A stretch of DNA of 64,000 bases, from positions 1,674,001 through 1,738,000 of the forward strand of contig CAWCLF010000001.1 of the NCBI GenBank assembly GCA_963796325.1, read 5' to 3'. Below, in pieces: positions 53,223 to 62,082 of this stretch. This DNA is from CAVYGN01 sp963796325. GTDB lineage: Bacteria > Spirochaetota > Brevinematia > Brevinematales > JAOACQ01. Every line of letters starts with the position of its first letter. Position 1 is the first letter of the stretch. The notes beneath the pieces are model-generated. The model searched no databases. It saw nothing but the letters and a program-made list of their open reading frames with translations, and was not told the origin of the DNA. The position numbers and the translations under genes were made by a program.

Positions 53223-54230
53223 ATGGCAGCAAATAGAAAATATAATTACCTGGTGGCGGATGACGAGACGAACGTTCAGAAAGTGATCTGCGATATTCTC
53301 GCGATTCATCCGAGCACCTTATCCGTTTTTACGGCCAGCGACGGTGAAAAGGCTTACCAGTTATACACGAATAATAAAATAGATATAGTAATAACGGATG
53401 TTCTCATGCCCAGGATGTCCGGACTCGACCTTATCAAAAAGATCAGGGAGTACAACCCGGAAGCCAATATAATAATCGTGTCTGCTTCGAGCAATCTCAA
53501 CATTGTACGCGAGGCTATGAGAAACGGCGCATATGATTATATCATCAAGCCTTTTTCGGTAGACGATATAATGTTTTCAATCAACAGGATAATAGAGCGG
53601 CTGAAGCTCCTCGACGAAAAAACCATTTACCTGGAGTCCCTCGAAGACAGGATTTCAGAGGTTACAAAAAAACTGAACAACTCTTTCCTGGATGCATTGA
53701 AAGTCATTCTCAACGCGCTTAAAATCAAAGACAGGACTATATATATTCATTCCCAGAATGTAGCCGATTATTCCGTTAAAATTGCAAGGGCTATCGCTAT
53801 AGAAGAGAAAAGGATCGAAGATATAAGAACAGGTGCGATCCTTCATGATATAGGCAAGATAGGGATACCTGACAGCATATTGCTCAAGCCTTCGGTGCTG
53901 ACCCCTGCCGAATTCGATATCATCAGGGAGCATGCGGTTATAGGCAGAGATATCGTCAAACCGATGTTCGGTTTTAAACCTGATATCCTCGATATAATTT
54001 ATTATCACCATGAAAGATATGACGGCAAGGGTTATCCCGAAGGCCTCAAGGGAGAGGAAATTCCTGTTGCCGGGAGGCTGGCCGCGGTGGCAAACGCTTT
54101 CGACGCGATGATAACTGAAAGACCTTACAAAGCGATGAAAAGCATAGATGAAGCGGCAGAGGAGCTGAAAATTAACAAGGGGACTCAATTCGATCCCGGA
54201 ATTATCGATGAATTTATCGGCATATTATGA
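53223..54230 (+). CDS. Response regulator with HD-GYP domain
   Basis: A 335-residue regulator predicted to break down cyclic di-GMP. The receiver (1-125) has VADDE, phosphoacceptor near D59 in VITDVLMPRMSG, and the lysine in IIKPF. After a short coiled linker, the HD-GYP domain shows HDIGKIGIPDSIL, YYHHERYDGKGYPEGL and AGRLAAVANAFDAM, all metal-binding and GYP residues present. ATG 53223 is preferred over the TTG at 53199. No cognate histidine kinase lies next to it, though cheA is in the same run. Confidence 0.92.
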   Translation: MAANRKYNYLVADDETNVQKVICDILAIHPSTLSVFTASDGEKAYQLYTNNKIDIVITDVLMPRMSGLDLIKKIREYNPEANIIIVSASSNLNIVREAMRNGAYDYIIKPFSVDDIMFSINRIIERLKLLDEKTIYLESLEDRISEVTKKLNNSFLDALKVILNALKIKDRTIYIHSQNVADYSVKIARAIAIEEKRIEDIRTGAILHDIGKIGIPDSILLKPSVLTPAEFDIIREHAVIGRDIVKPMFGFKPDILDIIYYHHERYDGKGYPEGLKGEEIPVAGRLAAVANAFDAMITERPYKAMKSIDEAAEELKINKGTQFDPGIIDEFIGIL

Positions 54231-54248
54231 AGGATGAGGAGAGCTGCC

Positions 54249-54821
54249 ATGAAAATTAAAATAATACTTCCGCCTGTCTTCGTCCTGGCCGGCTTATTAT
54301 TATCCTGTACACAAAAAAACGAGGCCGCAGGGAGCGCACAATACCTGCAATCTTCCACAACGATATTCGGAGTGGGCTACAATTCGGATACTGCGGAAAG
54401 CGATCTCAACTCGGTATTTTACGCCTACAGGCAGGGAGTTATTTATCATTTTACAGGAGAGGGGCTTAAGCTGAAGCTGGACTATTCCAGCAGGAAAGGG
54501 CTTCTGACTGTGGAGGACCTGACGAACGCCTCTCTTAAAAAGTTAGCGGACAATTTTTATATTTATGAATTGCCGTATACGGCATCCATATATATACAGG
54601 GCGGTTCCTGGAAAAGGTTCAGCACGGCATTTTCAACCGATAAGCCGGTCAGTTACCTGTCTAAAATGTTGGCCAGGGCAATTATCGAAGAACTGGGCAA
54701 GTCGCATAAAAAAAACCAGTCGGGATATGTTTATATTATGTCTCTTAAATACGGCCCCGCATCGGGGAACGGGCTTCTTATCAACGCGGATCTTTTATTG
54801 ACGGAAACGGAGAATAAATAA
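54249..54821 (+). CDS. Lipoprotein of unknown function
   Basis: A 190-residue lipoprotein: lysine-rich start, hydrophobic segment, lipobox LLLSC with the cysteine near residue 20. The mature part is beta-rich, with YRQGVIYHF, NFYIYELPYTASIYIQGG and GYVYIMSLKYG; no family is recognised. GAGGAG precedes ATG 54249. It is followed two bases later by another lipoprotein gene. Confidence 0.7.
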   Translation: MKIKIILPPVFVLAGLLLSCTQKNEAAGSAQYLQSSTTIFGVGYNSDTAESDLNSVFYAYRQGVIYHFTGEGLKLKLDYSSRKGLLTVEDLTNASLKKLADNFYIYELPYTASIYIQGGSWKRFSTAFSTDKPVSYLSKMLARAIIEELGKSHKKNQSGYVYIMSLKYGPASGNGLLINADLLLTETENK

Positions 54822-54822
54822 A

Positions 54823-55989
54823 ATGAATCATATGACTAAGGCCTTTATCCTTATTCTGTCAGGGCTTATACTTCAGGGATGTTCGCAGGAACATCTTATT
54901 ATGATGAAAAACCTGAAAAACATCAAATTCATTACATTTAACGATATTCTTGAAGAAAGCGGGCTCCTGGGCAAAAAAAACAAACCCGCTAATCCGACAA
55001 ACCAGGCAAACAACGAAATAACATCTGAAAATAATGTTAAATCCCCGGCAGGATCGTATAATAAAGAGCTTGTCATACCTGAAAATAAGGATTTTTCAAT
55101 TAATATGAAATTGACCAGCAATTTCATAATTTTAAAATCGGTCCAGGGAGATGTTCAATACCAGAAAGGCCTTTCCTCCCAGGAGAAGGGAATATTCCTG
55201 TTTCACAGCGGAGCGAAGGATTCGAAAATAAGGTTCCAGGAATTCGATCTTTCGGGCGCGCTTACAAAGAATCTTAATTATTATATAAGGATAAAGCCTT
55301 CCGTTAAAGAAGAAAATTTTTCGGCAGTTCATTCAAGCTCTTCTTCCGTTCCGGTCATCTCATCACAGGAAAACACTAATATTATCCCTGCAGGAAATAC
55401 CAATATGTCTTCAATAATCATCGCCTCGATAGAAGGGCTTTCACCGGGGGAGGCGCTCAGCGAGCTCGATAAAATGATCTCTTCAACAAATATAAACGAC
55501 GAAGACAGGGAATTGATCCGCTATAAAAAGACCGATATTCTTATCAGTCAGGGAAGGTTTAACGAAGCCGACAGGGAAATCGGGAATTTGAAAAACCAGT
55601 ATAAAAAATATTATTACATGGGGAAACTTTTATCGGAAAGGAAGAATTACAAGGAAGCCCTCAGGAATTTTATGGATGCTCTCGGCGGAGACGACGATAC
55701 AAAGAAAGCGACTATTCTAGCCATGGAAAAACTGGTTCTTGCCATGGGAGTAGCTGAAAAAAATCTGCTGGACAGGCTCAAATCCGAAACGAACAGGTAT
55801 AAAAACGATAAGGAATTCTATGTCAACTCGATGCTCGGCATAGCGAGGATCTATCAATACCTGCCCGATGTGTATTCGGCCAAGGACATTTATGAAATGA
55901 TCCTGAACGGGGATTATGACGAAAATTTAAAGAATAAGACAAGACATTCATACGACGAACTCAAAAAGGAATTTCTGGAATACAGGTAG
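54823..55989 (+). CDS. Lipoprotein with C-terminal TPR-like repeats
   Basis: A 388-residue lipoprotein with lipobox LILQGC (cysteine near 20). A polar, Asn/Ser-rich linker leads to a small beta domain (about 90-160), a second low-complexity stretch, then helical repeats (about 205-388) such as YYYMGKLLSERKNYKEALRNF and IYQYLPDVYSAKDIYEMIL that fit TPR. It may be an envelope scaffold together with the TPR lipoprotein at 52382. Confidence 0.7.
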   Translation: MNHMTKAFILILSGLILQGCSQEHLIMMKNLKNIKFITFNDILEESGLLGKKNKPANPTNQANNEITSENNVKSPAGSYNKELVIPENKDFSINMKLTSNFIILKSVQGDVQYQKGLSSQEKGIFLFHSGAKDSKIRFQEFDLSGALTKNLNYYIRIKPSVKEENFSAVHSSSSSVPVISSQENTNIIPAGNTNMSSIIIASIEGLSPGEALSELDKMISSTNINDEDRELIRYKKTDILISQGRFNEADREIGNLKNQYKKYYYMGKLLSERKNYKEALRNFMDALGGDDDTKKATILAMEKLVLAMGVAEKNLLDRLKSETNRYKNDKEFYVNSMLGIARIYQYLPDVYSAKDIYEMILNGDYDENLKNKTRHSYDELKKEFLEYR

Positions 55990-55995
55990 AATCCA

Positions 55996-57036
55996 ATGGC
56001 ATTTATCAGGGGCGTGGAGGGATTTTTACAGAAACCGGATCAGGAATCCCTTCCTGTCATAGAAGAGATGAGAGGGTTCGGCATAATAGGCCAGTCAAAG
56101 TCCGTGATACAGGCATTTACACGGGCGCAGAAAGCGGCCAAATCCAATGCCAACATCCTTATAGAGGGAGAAAGCGGGACAGGAAAGGAAATATTTTCAC
56201 AGGCCGTTCACAGCATGGGCAAGAGAAGCGGAGGCCCTTTCATTAAACTCAACTGCGCTGAAATTCCCGAGACCCTTCTTGAAAGCGAGCTCTTCGGTTA
56301 CGAAAAGGGGGCTTTTACAGGAGCCGGAAAGAGGAAACTGGGGAAATTCGAAATGGCAAATGCGGGAACCATATTCCTTGATGAAATAAGTGAAATGTCG
56401 CTGTCTCTGCAGTCGAAAATGCTGAGGGTTATTGAAGATAAAACAATAACCAGGGTGGGAGGGCTGGAGAATATCCCGATCGATGTGCGGATCCTGTCGG
56501 CTACCAACAGGGACCTGTGGCAGCATGTCTCCAGGAAACAGTTCCGCGAAGACCTCTACTACAGGCTTAACGTCATCTATTTCCGCCTCCCCCCTCTAAG
56601 GGAAAGAAGGGATGATATCCCTCTTTTAATCGATTATTTTATCAAAATATACGCGAAACGGGAGAATGTCATCATAAGGTCGATTGACGATGAAGTAATA
56701 AGGCTCCTTGTCTCGCTCTCCTGGTCGGGCAATGTAAGACAGCTTGAAAATGTCATTCACCATGCAATAATAATGACTTATGACGACAGGATATCCCTGG
56801 AAGATATACCTGAAAATATATATTCAAGCATACCTGCGGGAGCCATCCATTCCGTGGACGGTTATGTCAAGAAGGACAATGTCATCATTACGGATATCGA
56901 TCTTAACGAAATGGAGAAAACCCAGATTTTGAAAGCCCTCGAGCAGTCGCGGTGGCGGATTTCGGAGGCTGCGGAAATACTGGGAATACACCGCAATACG
57001 CTCCGCCAGAAAATCAATAAGCATAATTTAAAATGA
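55996..57036 (+). CDS. Sigma-54-dependent activator without a sensory domain (PspF-like)
   Basis: A 346-residue bacterial enhancer-binding protein. The AAA+ domain has Walker A GESGTGKE, the sigma-54 contact motif GAFTGA intact, Walker B GTIFLDEI and the arginine fingers region FREDLYYRLNV. A Fis-type helix-turn-helix closes it (ISEAAEILGIHRNTLRQKI). Only about 30 residues precede the AAA+ domain, so control must come from a partner protein or from expression level, as for PspF. Sigma-54 promoters could not be located with confidence. Confidence 0.93.
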   Translation: MAFIRGVEGFLQKPDQESLPVIEEMRGFGIIGQSKSVIQAFTRAQKAAKSNANILIEGESGTGKEIFSQAVHSMGKRSGGPFIKLNCAEIPETLLESELFGYEKGAFTGAGKRKLGKFEMANAGTIFLDEISEMSLSLQSKMLRVIEDKTITRVGGLENIPIDVRILSATNRDLWQHVSRKQFREDLYYRLNVIYFRLPPLRERRDDIPLLIDYFIKIYAKRENVIIRSIDDEVIRLLVSLSWSGNVRQLENVIHHAIIMTYDDRISLEDIPENIYSSIPAGAIHSVDGYVKKDNVIITDIDLNEMEKTQILKALEQSRWRISEAAEILGIHRNTLRQKINKHNLK

Positions 57037-57051
57037 AATTCTCCGACGGTC

Positions 57052-57897
57052 TTATGCTTTCACCGAACCGGCCAGCAGCCCCCGTATGAAAAACCTGCCC
57101 AGGACAATATAAACTATTAAAGTCGGCAGCGCAGCCATGAGAGCCCCCGCCATCTGGACGTTCCACTCTACGATCTGGCTTCCTGCCAGGTTCTGCAGGG
57201 CTACGGTGATCGGCTGAATGCTGGGATCGGGAGTGATCGTCAGGGCGAAAAGGAATTCGTTCCAGATATTCGTAAACTGCCATATGATTACGACGACAAA
57301 GCCGGGCATCGATATCGGCAGAAGGATCCTCAAATATATGCTGTAAATACCGCAGCCGTCTATCATGCTGGCCTCTATGAGCTCGTCCGGAACTTCGGCA
57401 AAATAATTTCTGAAAATCAGGGTCGTTATCGGGAGCCCGTAAATGACATGAGCCAGTATAAGGCCCGGGATCGTGCCGTACAGGTGGATCGTATTTAAAA
57501 ACTGTACAAGAGGTATGAGAACGCTCTGGTACGGTATGAACATTCCGAAAAGGATCAGCGGGAAAATAATATCGGCCCCTTTAAATTTCCATTTTGAGAG
57601 TATATATCCGTTGACCGAACCGATAAATGCCGAAATAACTGTCGCCGGTATGGTCAGGTAAAAACTGTTCATGAGGTTGGGAAGGAGTTTGTTGAACGCC
57701 ATGGCGAAAGATTCAAGGGTAAAAGACCTGGGCAGGGACCACATTGTCGAGAGGTTGACTTCCTGGAAGCTTTTAAGGCCGGTCACGAGCAGGAGGTAAA
57801 CCGGCAGGAGAAAAAACGCCGACGCCAGGATAAGGATAAGATAAAGCAGGGTCCTTGATACGATCCTCTTTATTTCGATCTTCGGTTTAAACTTCAT
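57052..57897 (-). CDS. Sugar ABC transporter permease, MalG/CUT1 type
   Basis: A 281-residue inner-membrane permease with six helices and the EAA loop ELIEASMIDGCGIYSIYLRILLPISMP. It overlaps the upstream permease by one base. With that permease and the binding protein at 58896 it forms a CUT1 sugar importer. The ATPase is missing from the cluster, so a shared MsmK/MalK-type ATPase elsewhere is expected. Confidence 0.92.
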   Translation of the reverse strand: MKFKPKIEIKRIVSRTLLYLILILASAFFLLPVYLLLVTGLKSFQEVNLSTMWSLPRSFTLESFAMAFNKLLPNLMNSFYLTIPATVISAFIGSVNGYILSKWKFKGADIIFPLILFGMFIPYQSVLIPLVQFLNTIHLYGTIPGLILAHVIYGLPITTLIFRNYFAEVPDELIEASMIDGCGIYSIYLRILLPISMPGFVVVIIWQFTNIWNEFLFALTITPDPSIQPITVALQNLAGSQIVEWNVQMAGALMAALPTLIVYIVLGRFFIRGLLAGSVKA

Positions 57898-58808
57898 CAG
57901 CTCTTCTCCTTTTTAAGGCTGTTGACAAGGTAAGGCACGATGACCAGGGCGACAAGGATGAACATGATCATCGATATGGCCGCTCCTTCACCGTAACGGT
58001 TTCCCCTGAATGTCTTTTCAAACATGTTTATACCGGGCACATCCGTAGCAAAACCCGGCCCGGAGCCCGTCATGGTATAAACAAGGTCGAATATTTTCAG
58101 CGATATGTGGCCAAGGACGATGAGGACGCTCAGCGTGATCGGCCAGATCATAGGAATGATCACATAGCGGTACATTTTGAATTCGGAGGCCCCGTCGATA
58201 CGTGCCGCTTCCTTAACTTCGAGGGGTATGCCGGTAAGGGCCGCAAGGTACATGGCCATCGTATAACCGGTAAGCTGCCATGCGGCAGCAATAATTACAG
58301 GAATAAGCGCTACATGGAAATGCAGGAATTCGGCCGCCTGCGTATACCATCCCCAGGTCAGCGCCGTCATTCCGATTTTGGTAAGGAGGATGTTTATCCC
58401 CGCAGGACTTCCTTCCATGCCCGGATTGAAGATCCATCTCCAGGCGACGCCTGTGACGACGAAGGAAATAGCCATCGGAAACAGGAAGATATTGCGGAAT
58501 ATGCTTTCACCCTTCAATTTCCTGTCGAGCAGAATTGCCAGGAAAAGTCCACCCGCAACGCATATCAGAAGAAAAAACGCTGTGAAGAAAAACGTGTTCC
58601 AGAGGTCGATCTGGAACCTCGCGCTTGCAAACATACCGATATAATTGGAAAGCCCTGCGAATGTGTAATCGGGGTTGATCCCGGTCCATGCGGATAAAGA
58701 CACCCTTAAAGTCCATAAAATAAAACCGTAAACAAAAACAAGCAAAGCTATTACACTTGGAAGAAGAGAGATCGAAGCCGCCGTGAATATTTTTTTAGAT
58801 CGGAACAT
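57897..58808 (-). CDS. Sugar ABC transporter permease, MalF/UgpA type
   Basis: A 303-residue permease with six or more helices and the EAA loop EVKEAARIDGASEFKMYRYVIIPMIWP. MTGSGPGFATDV is typical of CUT1 MalF-like subunits. I start at ATG 58808; a TTG at 58826 is also in frame, and neither has a strong ribosome site. It follows the binding-protein gene after a GC-rich hairpin. Confidence 0.9.
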   Translation of the reverse strand: MFRSKKIFTAASISLLPSVIALLVFVYGFILWTLRVSLSAWTGINPDYTFAGLSNYIGMFASARFQIDLWNTFFFTAFFLLICVAGGLFLAILLDRKLKGESIFRNIFLFPMAISFVVTGVAWRWIFNPGMEGSPAGINILLTKIGMTALTWGWYTQAAEFLHFHVALIPVIIAAAWQLTGYTMAMYLAALTGIPLEVKEAARIDGASEFKMYRYVIIPMIWPITLSVLIVLGHISLKIFDLVYTMTGSGPGFATDVPGINMFEKTFRGNRYGEGAAISMIMFILVALVIVPYLVNSLKKEKS

Positions 58809-58850
58809 ACACAGGTTACCGGCCAAATAAAGATTTTGTTTTTATAAGGA

Positions 58851-58878
58851 GCCGGCCGCCCACTGCGGGGCAGCCGGC
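58851..58878 (-). terminator. Intercistronic hairpin after the sugar-binding protein gene
   Basis: GCCGGC and GCCC pair with GGGC and GCCGGC around a 6-base loop, with one wobble. There is no long T-tract, so it may protect the binding-protein mRNA more than terminate it. Confidence 0.55.
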
Positions 58879-58895
58879 TTTTAAATGAGCTCTGA

Positions 58896-60152
58896 TTACA
58901 TTTTCAAGGTTTTCTTTGCAGCATCGACAAGGCCCTGGTCAGCTTTGTCAATATTCTTATCGGATACAAATATAGTCATGACATCGTTGATCATGGTAAC
59001 CCAGCTTTCAGCCGCTGCGGCGCCATGAGCAAGGCTCGGGACTATATTGTTGACTTTAAAATCGTCCATAGCCGACTGGAGATAAGAGTCATAAAGGCTC
59101 TTGTCGCCGTCGATCCTGCTGGGTATTGAGCCCTTTTTAGGATTGAATGCGTCCTGGCCTTCCTTGGATGCGCATACTGTAAGCCATTTTATCGCATTCG
59201 CCCTGTGGGGGGCGCCTATCGGAAGCCCGAAGGAATCGGAAAGCATATCGTATGAGCCATTGTTGCCTGGAGCCGGTGCCCACCCGAAATCTACATCGGG
59301 TTTAAGGTTCTTGGATTTAAAATAACCTTCGGCCCAGTCGCCCATGATGGTAACCGCGCATTTGCCGTCGGCGACAAGCTGTGCGGCCTGGTCCCAGCTA
59401 AGAGCATTATGGTTATCGTTAACGTAGGAAAGAGCCTTAACGAAAGTTTTCAAAGCTTTCTTTACTCCGTCAGAGTCCCATGCGGTCTGGCCTGTCCACA
59501 ATCCCTTGTAGCCGTCAGGTCCGAGAGTAGCTATAAGAATGGTTTCGAAAAGCTCTGTGGAAGCCCATATGCCGTTGTCGCCAAGGGCGATCGCCGCGAT
59601 CTTTTTAGCTTTCAGCTTTTCAGCCGCAGCGAAGAATTCGTCCCATGTGGCAGGCACCTTGATGTTGTTATCCTTAAACACCTTCTTGTTGTACCACATT
59701 TCGTTCGCCCTGTGAATGTTGACGGGAACGCTGTAAATATGGCCTTTCCAGGAAATGATGTCGATTACTCCCTTCGGATAAGAGTCCAACTGGTTGGAGA
59801 AGATAGAATCGATAGGTTCCATTTTCCCCGCAGCAACCCATGAATCGATCAGTTCATGTCCTGCATGAACCTGGAAAGAATCGGGAGGATTTCCGCCCTG
59901 CATCCTGGTTGCAAGAACCGCTTTTGCATTCTGGCCGGCCCCGCCCGCTACCGTCGCATTAATGATCTCAATCCCGGGGTTGTTATTGGAAAAGATCTGA
60001 TACATGCCCTGCAAACCTTCGGCTTCACCCCCGGCTGTCCACCAGCTGAAAATTTCCAGTTTGTTTCCCGCCGCCTTTCCGCAGTAGGTTAAAACGGTCA
60101 TTAAAACAACCAATCCTGCAAGAAAAGAGATCAGGATACCTTTACTTTTCAT
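58896..60152 (-). CDS. Sugar-binding lipoprotein, family 1, glucose/mannose-like
   Basis: A 418-residue periplasmic binding protein anchored by lipid (lipobox LTYC, cysteine near 24). LEIFSWWTAGGEAEGL at the mature start, VAGGAGQNAKAVLATRMQGG, PPDSFQVHAGHEL and the WDEFFAAAEKLK stretch closely resemble glucose/mannose-binding proteins of Thermus and actinobacteria. AGGAGGG precedes the start. The ROK kinase at 50270 could phosphorylate the imported sugar. Confidence 0.88.
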   Translation of the reverse strand: MKSKGILISFLAGLVVLMTVLTYCGKAAGNKLEIFSWWTAGGEAEGLQGMYQIFSNNNPGIEIINATVAGGAGQNAKAVLATRMQGGNPPDSFQVHAGHELIDSWVAAGKMEPIDSIFSNQLDSYPKGVIDIISWKGHIYSVPVNIHRANEMWYNKKVFKDNNIKVPATWDEFFAAAEKLKAKKIAAIALGDNGIWASTELFETILIATLGPDGYKGLWTGQTAWDSDGVKKALKTFVKALSYVNDNHNALSWDQAAQLVADGKCAVTIMGDWAEGYFKSKNLKPDVDFGWAPAPGNNGSYDMLSDSFGLPIGAPHRANAIKWLTVCASKEGQDAFNPKKGSIPSRIDGDKSLYDSYLQSAMDDFKVNNIVPSLAHGAAAAESWVTMINDVMTIFVSDKNIDKADQGLVDAAKKTLKM

Positions 60153-60255
60153 GACTTTCCCTCCTATAAAGATATTATTCCTAAAAAGTTAATAAAACAC
60201 AATTAATAAGTCAAATGAAGAAGTGACCATTATAAAAAAGGATAGTTGAAAGAAA

Positions 60256-60284
60256 ATTCTACCTCTAAATCGATAAATTGTCAA
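60256..60284 (-). promoter_or_regulatory. Promoter for the sugar transport operon
   Basis: Minus strand: TTGACA (60284-60279), 17 bases, TAGAAT (60261-60256). The leader is about 100 bases. The 257-base gap between the binding-protein gene and the divergent TetR gene holds this and the TetR promoter. Confidence 0.65.
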
Positions 60285-60342
60285 TACAAAATTTTTTAAA
60301 AATTTTTTTAATATTTATAGGACGATATGTAACATTATTAAA

Positions 60343-60371
60343 TTGCAAGACGCCGTTTCTTGTATTATCAT
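60343..60371 (+). promoter_or_regulatory. Promoter for the TetR gene
   Basis: TTGCAA (60343-60348), 17 bases, TATCAT (60366-60371), 38 bases before the GTG start. Confidence 0.5.
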
Positions 60372-60409
60372 GCAGATAAATTAAAAAATTCCGGATTGGA
60401 GGAAAACCT

Positions 60410-60991
60410 GTGAAGGATGATGTTTCTGTAAAGGAAAAACTTATCAATGCGGCGATCGAATGCATAAACGAAAAGGGTTTCGACGCCGTGACCATCCGCG
60501 GCATAGCGCAGGAAGCTAAAGTCAACAGCGCGGCGATAAATTACTATTTCGGAAGCAAAAAAAGGCTTCTGAACGCAGCGATGAAAAAGGCCCTTAACAA
60601 CGCAATGTCGAATCTCGATATCCTCGGTGACTCGCGGGGAGATTATAAACTCCTGCTGAAGTTTTTTTCCCACAATTTCGAGGGCATGGTAAAGTATCCC
60701 GAGATAACAAAATCGGTGCTTCACCAGCCGTTTACAAGCAACCGCTACGACAGCAATACGCTGGAATGGATAAACGGATTTTTCGGCGCATTTTTTGAAA
60801 ACATAAAAAAATCTGTCGCCGCAAAGGACGATGCTTCCGTGAGATTCATCGTTTTCCAGTTATTTTCCTCGCTGATTTTCCCTTCGATCTTTCCCGGCAT
60901 ATTCAAAAAGTTCACAGGACTTGACCTCGGCGATCAGGGCGTAAGGGATGCCTATATAGAAAGCCTTCTTGAAAAATATTTCAAAAAATGA
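60410..60991 (+). CDS. TetR family transcriptional regulator
   Basis: A 193-residue repressor with an N-terminal helix-turn-helix (GFDAVTIRGIAQEAKVNSA, then AINYYFGSKKRLL) and a helical C-terminal domain with many Phe. The start is GTG 60410 after GGAGGAAAA. It is followed by an SDR-like and an MFS exporter gene; palindromes at 61026 and 61080 bracket the SDR promoter, so it probably controls those genes. Confidence 0.9.
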   Translation: MKDDVSVKEKLINAAIECINEKGFDAVTIRGIAQEAKVNSAAINYYFGSKKRLLNAAMKKALNNAMSNLDILGDSRGDYKLLLKFFSHNFEGMVKYPEITKSVLHQPFTSNRYDSNTLEWINGFFGAFFENIKKSVAAKDDASVRFIVFQLFSSLIFPSIFPGIFKKFTGLDLGDQGVRDAYIESLLEKYFKK

Positions 60992-61025
60992 AACCCTCTC
61001 CAGGGCCGCTTTAGAGAAAATAAAT

Positions 61026-61041
61026 TCAATCAAATGATTGA
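61026..61041. promoter_or_regulatory. Candidate TetR operator 1
   Basis: TCAATCA, AA, TGATTGA: a perfect 7-2-7 inverted repeat that overlaps the -35 box of the SDR promoter. Confidence 0.5.
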
Positions 61042-61066
61042 CTTTTACCCTTCCATGGATTAAAAT
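61038..61066 (+). promoter_or_regulatory. Promoter for the SDR-like gene
   Basis: TTGACT (61038-61043), 17 bases, TAAAAT (61061-61066), 40 bases before the start codon. Confidence 0.65.
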
Positions 61067-61079
61067 AATCGTATGATTA

Positions 61080-61091
61080 AATCAATTGATT
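61080..61091. promoter_or_regulatory. Candidate TetR operator 2
   Basis: AATCAATTGATT is a perfect 12-base palindrome downstream of the -10 box. It shares the TGATT/AATCA half-site with operator 1. Confidence 0.45.
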
Positions 61092-61105
61092 AAAAGGAGG
61101 ATTTT

Positions 61106-61954
61106 ATGAAAGGCGGAAGCATTCTCGTGACAGGCTGCTCTTCGGGAATAGGTTTCAGGAGCGCAGTTTTTCTTGCGGAAAAGGGATACACCGTTTTTGC
61201 CGGCGTGAGAAGGGAGCCCGACGTCCGGAAGCTTATAAGCCAGGGCATGGCTAACCTCGTGCCGGTCTTCCCCCTTGATCTGACAAACCCCGGGCAGATA
61301 AAGGAAGCCGAAGCTTTCGTAAGGGAAGAGCTTGAAAAAAGGTCCATAGAAGGGCTGTCGGCCCTTGTCAACAATGCCGGAGGAGGGTTCATCGCCCCCC
61401 TGGAGCTGGCGGATACAGGCGCTTTGAGGACCGAGTTCGAAACCAGGATAATAGGCCCGGTCGGAATGATCCAGGCTTTTCTTCCCCTTTTAAGAGAAGC
61501 GCCGGGGACAGGGAGGATCATCTGGATAAACACCCCGGCTTTACTGCCCATACCGTTCGATTCTTCCATACATGCCCCCGATTTTGCCGTCAACTGCATC
61601 ATAAGAACGCTGAGGAACGAATTCGGGTTCAGGATCCCCGTGATCATGATAAGATGCGGCGTCATTAAAACAGAGGCCGTCGAAAGATCATACCATGAAC
61701 TCGAGGAAAACCTTAAAATATGGCCGCCTGAAAAATTAAGCTATTATGCCGAAGCTCTCGGAAAGATAAAACAAAACTTCGAGCTCTACGACAAAAAGCG
61801 TACGGATCCTGTCGAGGTGGCTAAGATAATAGAAAAGGCTGTTTCCGACATTAAGCCCCGCAAAAAATACAGGGTCGGCCATTTATCGCTTTTATCCGGT
61901 CTTCTCGAAAATCTGCCGCAGGACGCAATAGACGCCTTGATGCCCAAAGCTTAG
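61106..61954 (+). CDS. Short-chain dehydrogenase/reductase-like protein lacking the catalytic triad
   Basis: A 282-residue Rossmann protein with the classical SDR cofactor loop TGCSSGIG, DLTNPGQ after strand 4 and NNAGGG. At the active site, however, the usual SS reads INT, and where YxxxK is expected the sequence is SSIHAPDFAVN, so the catalytic Tyr and Lys are absent. The helix after it (RTLRNEF) aligns normally, so this is not a gap. It may be a non-catalytic NAD(P)-binding protein or use another mechanism. AAAAGGAGG precedes the start. Confidence 0.82.
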   Translation: MKGGSILVTGCSSGIGFRSAVFLAEKGYTVFAGVRREPDVRKLISQGMANLVPVFPLDLTNPGQIKEAEAFVREELEKRSIEGLSALVNNAGGGFIAPLELADTGALRTEFETRIIGPVGMIQAFLPLLREAPGTGRIIWINTPALLPIPFDSSIHAPDFAVNCIIRTLRNEFGFRIPVIMIRCGVIKTEAVERSYHELEENLKIWPPEKLSYYAEALGKIKQNFELYDKKRTDPVEVAKIIEKAVSDIKPRKKYRVGHLSLLSGLLENLPQDAIDALMPKA

Positions 61955-61982
61955 GATACAGGCACAAATACAGGCCAGGGGT

Positions 61983-62011
61983 TTGATATATTCCCGGCCG
62001 GCTGTTATAAT
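61983..62011 (+). promoter_or_regulatory. Near-consensus promoter for the MFS exporter
   Basis: TTGATA (61983-61988), 17 bases, TATAAT (62006-62011). The leader of about 65 bases includes a short CCCG/CGGG hairpin before a T-run. Confidence 0.65.
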
Positions 62012-62082
62012 AAGCACTTTTACAGATGCCCGGAATGGCGGGTTCGGCTATTTTTTATTATATTACTTACAGGCATATATAA

